Source: an uncultured Eubacteriales bacterium
GTDB taxonomy: Bacteria; Bacillota; Clostridia; Oscillospirales; CAG-382
NCBI GenBank assembly: GCA_934479825.1
Contig: CAKSOW010000007.1
Coordinates: 1-64,000 of the forward strand
Length of the DNA: 64,000 bases
Direction of reading: 5' to 3'
Under the pieces are notes generated by a model. The model was not told the DNA's origin. It saw only the letters and a list, made by a program, of their open reading frames with translations, and did no database searches. A program made the position numbers and the translations under genes. Below, in pieces: positions 15,858 through 25,034 of the stretch; the first letter of the stretch is position 1; each line of letters starts with the position of its first letter.

Positions 15858-18341
15858 CTATTTTTCCTGCGTCATTTTTGCATAGTTTCCCATGATCTTT
15901 TTCGTGCCGTAGGAATCGAAAGCCACTTCATACAGTACATCGCCCGAAAGCGGCTTGACGCCTAGCACCGTGCCGCTGCCGAAAACAGGGTGGGACACGC
16001 GTTCGCCGAGGGCAAAACGGACAGCATTCCGGTTTTCTTCTGATTTTGCGCGCCGTTCGGATTCTTCGTGCGCCTTGACATAGGCAAAGGCCCCGCCGTA
16101 TGTGCGCCTTTTCCCGGCGTTTCCGGCACGTTCTGCTGTTTCCGGCCGGTCTTTCGTATTTTCCGAATCAAAAGTATAGCTTTTTGGGCGCGGTGCATAC
16201 TCGTCCTTTTCATAGGTGTAATCCGCGCCACTGCCCTCATAGTTGCAGTATTCTTCGGGAATTTCCTCTACAAAACGCGAAACAGGGTGATATTCCGTCC
16301 GTCCGAATACCATGCGGCTCTGGCAGTGCAAGATGTATAACTCTTTTTTGGCACGCGTGATGGCCACATAGGCAAGCCGCCGTTCTTCTTCCATTTCCTC
16401 ATCCGAAGAACCGATGGTCTGCGAGCCGGGGAACACACCCTCCTCCATGCCGGACAGAAACACAACCGGGAATTCCAGTCCCTTGGCGCTGTGAACGGTC
16501 ATCATGACGGCGGCAGGCGCGTTGCTGTCGTAGTTATCAATGTCGGCAACCAAAGCCACTTCTTCCAAAAACGCCTCCAACGTCGCATCCGGCGTGTTGT
16601 TGGTGTAGTTTACGGCATTGGAGACCAATTCCTTGACGTTTGCCGTGCGGTCCTTGGCTTCGGCCTTGTCCAATTCCGCAAGTGCCGCAAGATAACCGGT
16701 CTTTTCCAACGTCTTTTCCACAAAAACACCAATCGGCAATGTGTGAATGCCTTCACGCAGGGCATACATCATTTCGGCAAACTGCGTGAGCTTTGAGGAA
16801 ACGCGTCCAAGCGACGGATATGAGGCGGCGTGAAGCGCGATTTCGAGCATGTCCTTGTTTTCGGCAAGCGCGATCTGCTCCAATTCGTTTACCGTCGTAT
16901 CGCCGATGCCGCGTTTGGGAACGTTGATAATGCGTTTGAGACGCAGATTGTCGCCGGGGTTGGCGAGTACGCAAAGATAAGCGATGACGTCCTTGATCTC
17001 CTTGCGTTCGTAGAAGCGAAGTCCCCCGATGATACGGTAGGGAATACCGCTTTTGGCGAACATGGATTCAAGGGCGTTCGATTGGGCGTTCATACGGTAT
17101 AACACGGCAAAATCCGAAAACGTATATTTGCCGGACGCTACTAATTCAGCGATTTTGTTGACAATATACTGCGCCTCGCTGCTTTGGTTGAAGCATTCGC
17201 GCACCGTGATTTTTTCACCGTCCGTGTTGCCGGTCCAGAGCGTTTTTCCTTTACGTGTGCGGTTGTGCGAAATAACGCCGTTGGCGGCGGATACGATCAT
17301 GCCGGTGGAACGGTAGTTCTGTTCTAACTTGATGATTTTGGTGTTCGGGAAAATCTGGTCGAAATTCAGAATATTGTCAATGGTGGCGCCGCGGAATTTG
17401 TAAATGCTCTGGTCGTCGTCGCCGACAACCATAATATTGTTTTCGGCGTTGCAGAGAAGCTTGGTAAGCTTGAACTGCGCCTTGTTGGTGTCCTGATACT
17501 CGTCCACCAAGATATAGCGGAACTTATCCCGGTACCGGGCAAGCAGTTCTTCATCCTCTTCAAACAGTTTGACGGTCAGTAAAATCAGATCGTCGAAATC
17601 AAGCGCGTTGGCAGAATGCTTGCGCTTTTCGTATTCCTTATATAAACGGAGAATCGTGCGGCGGCGCAGATCATGCGTGCTTATGGTCGCTTCATAATCA
17701 TCCGGAAGAAGGAGCTTTTCCTTGGCGCGTGAGATCTCATTTAAAACGGTTTTGGGCGGAAAAGTCTTGTCGCTCACTTCAAATTCTTTGATGATGGAGG
17801 TCATGAGACGCTTTTGATCGTCGGTGTCATAGATTGTGAAACTTCTTTCAAAACCGAGACGGTCAATATACATGCGCAAAAGCTTGGCACAGACTGAATG
17901 GAAAGTGCCGGCCCATACGTCGAGCGCTTGTTCGCCGAGCGTTTTTTCGAGACGTTCCTTGATTTCGCCGGCCGCCTTGTTGGTAAAGGTAATAGCGAGA
18001 ATCTGATAAGGACGCGGCGGATTGACGGCAAAGGTGGCCAAAGCGCTGTCCAAAAGCTCTGCCGAAAGGTCAGGCGTACCGGCCAAAGTTTCCAATTTTT
18101 CGATGTATGGCTCAAACAGCATGCTTTCCGGCGTTTCCTTGGCAAAATACGCGTCGCCGTAGCGGACAAGATAAGCGATACGCTGTACAAGCACGGTGGT
18201 TTTTCCGCTTCCTGCACCGGCAAGAACCAATAACGGTCCGTGCGCCGTAAAGACAGCTTCACGCTGACGGTCGTTGAGAAAGGCGTAGGCTCTGTCGAAC
18301 AGGGCGCGTTTGGCTTTGATGAGCCGTTCGTTTAAGGTCAT
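15858..18341 (-). CDS. pcrA: ATP-dependent DNA helicase PcrA/UvrD
   Basis: 827-aa superfamily 1A 3'-5' helicase for DNA repair and replication restart. Motifs in order: Q-motif LNDRQREAV, Walker A LAGAGSGKTTVL (about 38-49), motif II LVDEYQDTNKAQ, motif III VVGDDDQSIYKFRGA, motif V VHSAKGLEFPVVFLSGMEEG, motif VI RRLAYVAITRAKKELYI. The C-terminus (VSHPVFGSGTVLGVKP) is the Tudor-like RNA-polymerase-binding module of PcrA. GAGGA precedes the ATG. Downstream of the nucleotide-sugar gene on the same strand, 73 bp away. Confidence 0.95.
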   Translation of the reverse strand: MTLNERLIKAKRALFDRAYAFLNDRQREAVFTAHGPLLVLAGAGSGKTTVLVQRIAYLVRYGDAYFAKETPESMLFEPYIEKLETLAGTPDLSAELLDSALATFAVNPPRPYQILAITFTNKAAGEIKERLEKTLGEQALDVWAGTFHSVCAKLLRMYIDRLGFERSFTIYDTDDQKRLMTSIIKEFEVSDKTFPPKTVLNEISRAKEKLLLPDDYEATISTHDLRRRTILRLYKEYEKRKHSANALDFDDLILLTVKLFEEDEELLARYRDKFRYILVDEYQDTNKAQFKLTKLLCNAENNIMVVGDDDQSIYKFRGATIDNILNFDQIFPNTKIIKLEQNYRSTGMIVSAANGVISHNRTRKGKTLWTGNTDGEKITVRECFNQSSEAQYIVNKIAELVASGKYTFSDFAVLYRMNAQSNALESMFAKSGIPYRIIGGLRFYERKEIKDVIAYLCVLANPGDNLRLKRIINVPKRGIGDTTVNELEQIALAENKDMLEIALHAASYPSLGRVSSKLTQFAEMMYALREGIHTLPIGVFVEKTLEKTGYLAALAELDKAEAKDRTANVKELVSNAVNYTNNTPDATLEAFLEEVALVADIDNYDSNAPAAVMMTVHSAKGLEFPVVFLSGMEEGVFPGSQTIGSSDEEMEEERRLAYVAITRAKKELYILHCQSRMVFGRTEYHPVSRFVEEIPEEYCNYEGSGADYTYEKDEYAPRPKSYTFDSENTKDRPETAERAGNAGKRRTYGGAFAYVKAHEESERRAKSEENRNAVRFALGERVSHPVFGSGTVLGVKPLSGDVLYEVAFDSYGTKKIMGNYAKMTQEK

Positions 18342-18414
18342 GGCAAATCCTCTTTGTTAAAAATGCGGTATAGAGTAAATTCGGGCGTACCGTTCGGCAC
18401 ACCCGAATGCTGTA

Positions 18415-20346
18415 TTAGTTGACAGAGGTTTGCGCATAGGCTTGCGCATGCCCGGCAACATGTTCCTTGGTCTGTTCTTCCGATTCCGTGCGGTGGAATG
18501 TCGGAACCAATTCGGAAATTTTCTTTTCCAACGATGAGAGCATCTGCGCACGGCTTAACGAATTGTCGTTTGCGATGCGTTTCAAATCGTCTAATTCGCT
18601 GTGAAGAACATCTTTGTCGAAGTCCACAAAGTGACCGACAAAAATCTTGTCATTTTCGGTTTTTTCCAGATTTTCGTCCTGCATCATCAGCTCTTCATAC
18701 AGCTTTTCGCCGGGACGAAGACCCGTATACTCGATTTTGATATCCACATCCGGTTTTTTTCCGGATAAGAGGATGATTCTCTTGGCAAGGTCGGCAATCC
18801 GCACCGGTTTGCCCATATTGAGAACGAAGATCTCGCCGCCCTTAGCTTTGGCGCTCGCCATAAGTACAAGCTGTACGGCCTCGGGAATGGTCATGAAGAA
18901 ACGGATGATGTCGGGGTGGGTGACCGTGACCGGGCCGCCCGAGGCAATCTGCTTCTTAAAGAGCGGAATGACCGAGCCGTTTGAACCGAGCACATTTCCG
19001 AAACGGACAGCCGAGAAGATCGTGCCCTTGCCGTTCATGGACTGAATGACCATTTCGCACATTCTCTTGCTGGCACCCATGATATTGGTCGGATTGACGG
19101 CCTTGTCGGTTGAAATGAGAATAAACTTGGAAACGCCGCTTTTGATAGCCGCGCGCGCTGTGTTGTATGTACCGAAAACGTTGTTTTTGATGGCCTCTTG
19201 GGGGGAGACCTCCATAAGCGGAACATGCTTGTGCGCGGCGGCATGGATCACGATATCCGGCTTGAATTCCTCCATGATACTGCAAATGCGCTCATAGTCG
19301 CGTACCGATGCGATTATGGTGGAAAAGTCAAGGTCGGCGCCGTATTTGAACGCCAGTTCCTGTTGGATATCATAGGCGTTGTTTTCGTAAATATCCACAA
19401 TGATGAGCTTTTTGGGGGAATTGGAGGCAACCTGACGGCAAAGCTCAGAGCCTATTGAACCGCCGCCGCCCGTGACAAGTACCGTTTTCCCCTTGATGAA
19501 GTTGCTGACGACCTCATGATTGACTTCAATCGGGTCGCGTCCGAGAAGTTCATCCATGGTGAAGTCGCGCAGTTTTTCGACAACGCCGCTGCGTGAATCC
19601 TTGAAATCGGCAAGACGCGGAAGCATTTTGGTTTCAACGTCGATATCCTTGCAGTTTTCCAGAATACGGGCACGCTGTCTGTTGTCGGCCGAGGGAATGG
19701 CGACAATGATCAAACGGATGTTGTATTTCTGACAGAGTGCCGGAATGTCTTCATCCGTTCCTTTAATGGGAACGCCGGCAATTGAACGGCCGAACTTGGC
19801 CGGGTCGCTGTCAACGGCAACCACCGGTTTGATGCGATATTCCGGATGGTATCTTAACTCGGAAAGCAGCATCAGACAGGCGTGACCGCAGCCGACGATC
19901 AGCGTGTTGCGCGGCTTTTTATCACTGTCGGTCTCCACACGGTTGACAAAAACGCGGTAGATTAAGCGTGAAAGCAAAAGCCCGATTGCTGAAAGAAGCA
20001 GATTGAAAATCAGAAAATCAACGTGATACGCAAGGCAGTCAAAAAGTGCGCCCTCTAAAAGGTTTATCGCGGAGAAAACGACGCCGGCCGATAAAAATGC
20101 CGCAAAAAAGCGCAGATATTCGTCATATTGGGCGTAGCGGTGAATGACGCGGTAAACGCCGAACAACTTGAAAACGATCGGATATACGACAAGCAAAGTC
20201 GCCATAGCGACAAGCACGCGCGCTGTGTCGTGCGCGGAAACACCTGCTACGTCTGCCGGAAGAACCAGGCGGCTGGCAAACAGACTGATGAGTAACGTGA
20301 AATAGTCAAGAATGATGATATAAACGGATCTCATTTTGGAATTCAT
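18415..20346 (-). CDS. Membrane nucleotide-sugar 4,6-dehydratase (CapD/WbpM/PglF type)
   Basis: 643-aa polysaccharide biosynthesis enzyme. Four N-terminal membrane helices (about 10-115), a first Rossmann fold (NTLIVGCGHACLML) and a second, catalytic one with VTGGGGSIGSELCRQ. The catalytic region reads STDKAVNPTNIMGASKRM, with Met rather than Tyr four residues before Lys, as known for the WbpM/FlaA1 subfamily. It probably converts UDP-GlcNAc to its 4-keto-6-deoxy derivative for surface glycan sugars. AAGGAG precedes the ATG. No other glycan genes adjoin. Confidence 0.92.
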   Translation of the reverse strand: MNSKMRSVYIIILDYFTLLISLFASRLVLPADVAGVSAHDTARVLVAMATLLVVYPIVFKLFGVYRVIHRYAQYDEYLRFFAAFLSAGVVFSAINLLEGALFDCLAYHVDFLIFNLLLSAIGLLLSRLIYRVFVNRVETDSDKKPRNTLIVGCGHACLMLLSELRYHPEYRIKPVVAVDSDPAKFGRSIAGVPIKGTDEDIPALCQKYNIRLIIVAIPSADNRQRARILENCKDIDVETKMLPRLADFKDSRSGVVEKLRDFTMDELLGRDPIEVNHEVVSNFIKGKTVLVTGGGGSIGSELCRQVASNSPKKLIIVDIYENNAYDIQQELAFKYGADLDFSTIIASVRDYERICSIMEEFKPDIVIHAAAHKHVPLMEVSPQEAIKNNVFGTYNTARAAIKSGVSKFILISTDKAVNPTNIMGASKRMCEMVIQSMNGKGTIFSAVRFGNVLGSNGSVIPLFKKQIASGGPVTVTHPDIIRFFMTIPEAVQLVLMASAKAKGGEIFVLNMGKPVRIADLAKRIILLSGKKPDVDIKIEYTGLRPGEKLYEELMMQDENLEKTENDKIFVGHFVDFDKDVLHSELDDLKRIANDNSLSRAQMLSSLEKKISELVPTFHRTESEEQTKEHVAGHAQAYAQTSVN

Positions 20347-20396
20347 GGGTGTGACGGCTCCTTCTTTGATTTTGAAAGTACAAAACGGAAAGTGCT

Positions 20397-21170
20397 CTAT
20401 TTTGCGCCGGATAAGCGGCAGTTGATAAATTCCTCGGCTTTTTCGAGAATTCTCTTGTCATGCCGGAAGTTTAAGGCCTCCAAGGCTTCCTCGTAAGGGA
20501 GCAAGCGGTATTCCGAAATCTCCATGATGCTCATGCGCACGTCTTTCGGATGAAAGGAGGCGAGAAAATAAATGGCCTTTTTTCGGATGAAATTGTTGAT
20601 CCGATAGTTGTAAAATTCGCGGAATCCGTCAATAATGGCAGTATGAACGCCGGTTTCCTCGTAAATTTCGCGAAGCGCCGTCTGTTTTTCGGTTTCGCCG
20701 TATTCGATGTGTCCTTTCGGAAAGCCGATATGACCGGAAATGTTGGTGATGAGAATGTATTTGCGGACACCCTCGTCCTCGGTGTAAAGAACCGCGCCGC
20801 AGCTCTTTTCGTAGTAGCAGATAAATTCCGCTGAATCTTTGGGAATGAATTTTTCGGTAAGTTTTGCGATGTTGGGTTCGTAGAAAATGCTGTTTTCGCG
20901 GGCAGCGATGAGAATATCGTCTTTTTCTCCGGCTTTATCGTGCGCAAGGGCAATGATCTGGGCGTTGAATTTGTTGACCGGGAAGTTTTCTCCGATTAAG
21001 ATCACTTCCTTGACGCCGTGTTTGCCGAGTGTTGTATAGCCGAAATTGAGAAAACCGGCGAAGCGGCCCTCCAAAAAGGCGCGGTAGGATTTTTTGACGT
21101 TTACCGTACAGGTAAGTCCTAAGACCTGTCTTGCGTAGTTTTTTGCCGTGAAATCGTTGAGATTGGCCAT
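20397..21170 (-). CDS. NUDIX hydrolase with a pyrophosphatase-like N-terminal domain
   Basis: 257-aa protein. The C-terminal NUDIX domain (about 125-257) carries a full box: GHIEYGETEKQTALREIYEETGV conserves GX5EX7REUXEEXGU. The N-terminal ~110 residues (FGYTTL...KEVILIGENFPVNKF...IIALAHDKAGEKDDILIAA) resemble clostridial inorganic pyrophosphatases in layout, but the catalytic DGxExD aspartates are replaced (GKHGVKEV), so that part would be inactive. That relationship is inference. Start at the ATG after AGGAGATG; an in-frame extension upstream would overlap the promoter. Confidence 0.8.
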   Translation of the reverse strand: MANLNDFTAKNYARQVLGLTCTVNVKKSYRAFLEGRFAGFLNFGYTTLGKHGVKEVILIGENFPVNKFNAQIIALAHDKAGEKDDILIAARENSIFYEPNIAKLTEKFIPKDSAEFICYYEKSCGAVLYTEDEGVRKYILITNISGHIGFPKGHIEYGETEKQTALREIYEETGVHTAIIDGFREFYNYRINNFIRKKAIYFLASFHPKDVRMSIMEISEYRLLPYEEALEALNFRHDKRILEKAEEFINCRLSGAK

Positions 21171-21234
21171 GGATTCATCTCCTGTTGAATGGAAAGGGTA
21201 CACAAAAGGCATAAGTGTCCCGTATATCATGATA

Positions 21235-21263
21235 AGTATATCACAAAAATGACGAATAGTCAA
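21235..21263 (-). promoter_or_regulatory. Sigma-A promoter of the NUDIX gene
   Basis: Minus strand TTGACT, 17 bp, TATACT. Confidence 0.75.
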
Positions 21264-21374
21264 CAGTAAAAGAACAGGTTTTGCGTTTTTGTACATTTAT
21301 TATCCATTTTTGAGTGTGCTTTACAATAGATTACTTCAAAATACCCAAATTCCGTAAAAAACCGACAAAAGGTC

Positions 21375-21403
21375 TTGCAAGGTGGAGCCGGATGTGATAC
21401 AAT
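21375..21403 (+). promoter_or_regulatory. Promoter of the DUF2953-gerW operon
   Basis: TTGCAA, 17 bp, TACAAT, 40 bp before the first start codon. Confidence 0.65.
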
Positions 21404-21442
21404 ATACTATAAAAGTAAAATATGGGGGAGGAGTGCGGCAAA

Positions 21443-22165
21443 ATGCTTCACATAATAGCGGGCATCTTGGTTTTTATCCTGAAAGCTTTGCTTTTTGTCC
21501 TGCTTGCCGTGCTTGTCCTTGTCTTGCTTTTGTGCCTTTCGCGACTCGGCGTCCGCGTCCGGTTAAAAGAGGACGGCTCGCTTGAATGGATCGCGCGGCT
21601 TGGCATTTTTCAGTTTCCTGTGACGCGTTTTGCCGCATGGCGTGAGGCGCACCGGAAACAAAAGCCGCCGGCGCTTATCAAGTACACGGAGAATTTTGGT
21701 CTGTTCGGTGAAATGCCGGAAGAAAGCCAAGCCCAAAAGAAAAAGAAAACCAATCGATCCGCCCATAAAAAAGCGGTTGACAAAAAGCCGAAAGAAAAAG
21801 CGAAACCGGATGTGTTAGCGCTGATCGGGCAGATCACCGACTTCTTGTCCGAGGCGTATGACCGGCTTTCGGGAGACGGAGTTATCCGCGTGCGGCGGTT
21901 AGTGCTTGTCGCGGCGGCGCCGGAGGCGGCTGATACGGCGGCTTTATTCGGACATATGAATACCGCGGCGGCGTCTCTGTTACACGTCAGCTCCCAATTC
22001 AAAAGGTTGGATACGAAAAAAGCCAGAATCGGCGTTTATTCGGACTTTTCCGCGCAGGTGCCGCGTGCGGACGCGGATATTGAGCTGAATTTCAGCTTTC
22101 TTGTACTTGCGCGTGTCGCATGGAGCGCTTTACAAACGTATTTGGCTGTCAAAAAACACATATAA
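21443..22165 (+). CDS. DUF2953 membrane protein (YtfI-like)
   Basis: 240-aa protein with an N-terminal hydrophobic segment (about 2-33), a Lys/Gln-rich linker (about 90-120) and a C-terminal soluble domain. In Bacillus and many Clostridia a DUF2953 gene (ytfI) precedes gerW (ytfJ), exactly as here, and the pair is sporulation-linked. The ATG is preceded by GGAGGAG; the frame can be extended a few codons upstream but without support. Confidence 0.8.
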   Translation: MLHIIAGILVFILKALLFVLLAVLVLVLLLCLSRLGVRVRLKEDGSLEWIARLGIFQFPVTRFAAWREAHRKQKPPALIKYTENFGLFGEMPEESQAQKKKKTNRSAHKKAVDKKPKEKAKPDVLALIGQITDFLSEAYDRLSGDGVIRVRRLVLVAAAPEAADTAALFGHMNTAAASLLHVSSQFKRLDTKKARIGVYSDFSAQVPRADADIELNFSFLVLARVAWSALQTYLAVKKHI

Positions 22166-22194
22166 AGATTCTTATAATAGAAAGGACAAGTATC

Positions 22195-22728
22195 ATGGAA
22201 GAAAGACAACCGATGAGTGAAGTCATCAAGGAAACCATTGATAAAGTCAAAAGCATTGCCGATACCAAAACGGTCATCGGTGAGCCGATGACGTTGATTG
22301 AGGGCGTGACCATTATACCGGTATCGCGCGTTTCGATTGCCGCGGCTCTCGGCGGCGGTGAATACGGCAACAAGAAAGACCGGAAAAAAGCGGATACCGA
22401 AAAGATCATAACCGACAATTTCGGTGGCGGAGGAGGAACGGGGATTACGGTGACGCCGGTGGCGTTTTTAGTCGTGACGGCGGACGGGGAGACCAAGCTT
22501 CTCAACATTGGCGAAAACTCCGGCTATGTAAGCAGTGCCATTCTGGGTGCGGTCAACGGATTGGACAGCGCTCTTGATAAAGCGCCGGACATTCTCGAAA
22601 AGATAAAAGGCCTGTTCGGCAAAAACAAAAAAGAGGGCAAAGCCGTGTCGGAGGTCGTGATTGCCGATGAAACGGCAGAAAATGCGGCAGATACAGAAGA
22701 TCGTGCAGACGGAGAAACGGGTGTATGA
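22195..22728 (+). CDS. ytfJ: GerW family sporulation protein (YtfJ)
   Basis: 177-aa protein of the GerW/YtfJ family, needed for normal spore germination in Bacillus. Family hallmarks: TIDKVKSIADTKTVIGEPM, VTIIPVSRVSIAAALGGGEYG, then a Gly-rich stretch (NFGGGGGTGITVTPVAF). The tail is acidic. Start chosen at the ATG behind AAAGGA. It overlaps the following ABC exporter gene by 4 nt. Confidence 0.92.
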   Translation: MEERQPMSEVIKETIDKVKSIADTKTVIGEPMTLIEGVTIIPVSRVSIAAALGGGEYGNKKDRKKADTEKIITDNFGGGGGTGITVTPVAFLVVTADGETKLLNIGENSGYVSSAILGAVNGLDSALDKAPDILEKIKGLFGKNKKEGKAVSEVVIADETAENAADTEDRADGETGV

Positions 22729-24482
22729 AAGATTTCGGCGCATCGGAAAGCAATGTATCGCCGTCCGATATTCATAAAAAGCGCGACAAACGGACCGAAC
22801 GGAAAACGTTAAAATGGATTCTGTCCGTCGCACGCCCGGAAATTCCCACTGTGCTGTTTATTATCTTTGGCGAAGGACTTTGGGCAGTGTTCGGAACGGT
22901 CACGGCGTTGTTCTCCCGTGAGATTATCAATGGCGCGACGCGCGGCGACCGGGATCACATGTTTCTTTTCCTTATTATTTATTTAGTGGTTGCTTTGTCG
23001 CTTCTCGCTGTCCACGGTATCATGAACTATACTACCGAACGCTGCAAAGGACGGCTGGAAATCCTGTTCCGTTCGCGCGTGTTTGACAAAATGCTTTCAA
23101 GACGCTATGCCGAGCTTCGCGAACATCACACCGGCGACCTTGTCAACCGCCTGTCGGGAGACGTGGGGGTCATTTCGGATGCGGCGGCGACCATTATTCC
23201 GAATGTCGTCATGATGAGTGTGCGCCTTATCTGCGCCATGATCGTGTTAGTACGCTTAAACTGGCGTTTCGCGTTGGTGTTCAGTGTCGGCGGTATTTTA
23301 ATTTTTTTGTTCGCACGACTGTTTAAAGGCATGGTGCAGGAATACCACAAGGCTATGCAGCAGGCGGACGGAAGAACGCGTTCGTTCTGGCAGGAAATTT
23401 TTGAAAACCTGATGGTCGTCAAATCCTTTGCCGGAGAGCAAAAGGCCGAAGAGAAGGCGTCGGCTTTGATGAACGAGCACTATAAACTCCGCATGAAGCG
23501 TTCGCTTATCGGCACGTTTTCCATGGTCGGAACGCGGGTGGTCGTGCGCATGGGACATTTGTTTGCCATCGGTTACGGCGCGTATTGCTTACTTTCCGGA
23601 ACAATGGATTTCGGAACGCTGACGGCGCTTAACCAATTGGTCGGTCAGGTTCAACAGCCGTTTGCCAACATGACCGGCATTATGCCGCGCTACTACTCGG
23701 CGCTTTCGTCGGCTGAACGGCTTATGGAGATCGAAAACCTGCCAGAGGACACGGTCGGTACGCCGGTGAATGCGGCAGAAACCTACCGTAAGATGCAGAA
23801 TATCGATGTGCAGGACATCACGTTCCGGTACGACGAAGACAAAACGGTTTTGGAGAATTGCTCTTGCGTGATTCAGAAGGGCGATTTTGTATCGATTACC
23901 GGCATGTCGGGAATCGGAAAAAGCACCTTGTTCAAAGTGCTTCTCGATATCTACCCATTCGAGGCAGGGGAGGCTGTGCTTTGCACATCGGAGGGGCGGT
24001 TGCCTTTAACGGGCAGTACACGTACACTGTTTGCGTATGTACCGCAGGGAAATATGCTGTTTTCCGGCTCGTTAAGAGATAATCTGTTGTTCATGGCGCA
24101 TGAAAACGTGTCGGATGAGCAGATACGGAAAGCGTTGGAATGCGCTTGTGCCGCGGAATTTGTGGACGCGCTGCCGGAAAAACTGGACACTGTTATCGGT
24201 GAAAACGGCGTCGGGCTTTCTGAGGGACAGATCCAGAGACTCTCGTTTGCAAGAGCCTTGCTTTCGGAGGCTCCAATCTTGCTTTTGGATGAAGCGACCA
24301 GCGCGTTAGATGAAGCCACCGAGGCGAAATTGTTAACCAATCTCAAAGCGCTGGATAACCGCACCTGTATTATTGTAACCCACAAAAAAGCGGCTCTTGC
24401 CGTGTGCAACCGTCATTTTGTGATAAAGGACAAGAAGTTTGTCGAGCCGGAAAACGGACTTGTCGGCGAGGTCCGCGTGTGA
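22725..24482 (+). CDS. ABC transporter, fused membrane and ATPase domains
   Basis: 585-aa half-exporter of the MsbA/LmrA kind. Membrane domain about 30-330 with six hydrophobic spans; ATPase domain has Walker A TGMSGIGKSTLFKVL, Q-loop FAYVPQGNMLFSG, signature LSEGQIQRLSFARALL, Walker B ILLLDEATSALDE, and H-loop IIVTHK. Probably a homodimeric exporter of a lipid or peptide; substrate unknown. Coupled to gerW by ATGA overlap, so possibly expressed in the same conditions, though no sporulation role is established. Confidence 0.9.
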   Translation: MKDFGASESNVSPSDIHKKRDKRTERKTLKWILSVARPEIPTVLFIIFGEGLWAVFGTVTALFSREIINGATRGDRDHMFLFLIIYLVVALSLLAVHGIMNYTTERCKGRLEILFRSRVFDKMLSRRYAELREHHTGDLVNRLSGDVGVISDAAATIIPNVVMMSVRLICAMIVLVRLNWRFALVFSVGGILIFLFARLFKGMVQEYHKAMQQADGRTRSFWQEIFENLMVVKSFAGEQKAEEKASALMNEHYKLRMKRSLIGTFSMVGTRVVVRMGHLFAIGYGAYCLLSGTMDFGTLTALNQLVGQVQQPFANMTGIMPRYYSALSSAERLMEIENLPEDTVGTPVNAAETYRKMQNIDVQDITFRYDEDKTVLENCSCVIQKGDFVSITGMSGIGKSTLFKVLLDIYPFEAGEAVLCTSEGRLPLTGSTRTLFAYVPQGNMLFSGSLRDNLLFMAHENVSDEQIRKALECACAAEFVDALPEKLDTVIGENGVGLSEGQIQRLSFARALLSEAPILLLDEATSALDEATEAKLLTNLKALDNRTCIIVTHKKAALAVCNRHFVIKDKKFVEPENGLVGEVRV

Positions 24483-24566
24483 CAAAGAAAAAACGCAGGG
24501 CAAACACCGTAAAATGTAAACTTTTTTGAAACGCCGAAAAAAATCGGGAAAAATTCAAAAAAACAC

Positions 24567-24595
24567 TTGCAATTTGCGCTATGCGGTGTTATAAT
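24567..24595 (+). promoter_or_regulatory. Sigma-A promoter of rpmB
   Basis: TTGCAA, 17 bp, TATAAT. A CTGTC-N9-GACAG hairpin (24604-24622) begins about at the transcript start. Confidence 0.8.
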
Positions 24596-24678
24596 AATCC
24601 TTGCTGTCCTGTATGATGACAGGAATTTTGATTTAAAGTGATAATCAAGTTCAATCAACCACTTAGGAGGTGTAAACA

Positions 24679-24867
24679 ATGGCAAAATGTGAAATCTGCG
24701 GAAAGGGCGTTACTTTCGGCTGCAACGTATCGCACTCTCACAGAAAGACCAATCGGGCATGGAAGCCCAACATCAGACGTGTCAAGATTGTTGACAACGG
24801 TACGCACAAGACGGTCAACGTATGCTCTCGCTGCCTCCGTTCCAACAAAGTAACCAGAGCGGTTTGA
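24679..24867 (+). CDS. rpmB: 50S ribosomal protein L28
   Basis: 62-aa large-subunit protein. CEIC near the N-terminus and CSRC near the C-terminus form the zinc-binding (C+) version. FGCNVSHSHRKTNRAWKPN is the family core. Strong ribosome site TAGGAGGTG. Monocistronic between its own promoter and a terminator. Confidence 0.98.
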   Translation: MAKCEICGKGVTFGCNVSHSHRKTNRAWKPNIRRVKIVDNGTHKTVNVCSRCLRSNKVTRAV

Positions 24868-24924
24868 TTTTTACCGGCTTTGTCCGGTTGTTCATAGAGC
24901 TTTTCAGCTTGCGTGACAGACACG

Positions 24925-24960
24925 AAAAAAGGGGCTTTGCTTTGCAAAAGCCCCTTTTTT
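24925..24960. terminator. Bidirectional terminator between rpmB and ldhA
   Basis: AAAAAAGGGGCTTT/AAAGCCCCTTTTTT stem, T-runs on both strands. A weaker stem at 25000-25016 also lies after ldhA. Confidence 0.9.
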
Positions 24961-25034
24961 AATCGAGTTATCGAATGGATATATTTTTCGGAGGGACTGC
25001 CGCTTGGGCAGCCCCATAAAGCGTTATAGAGAAA

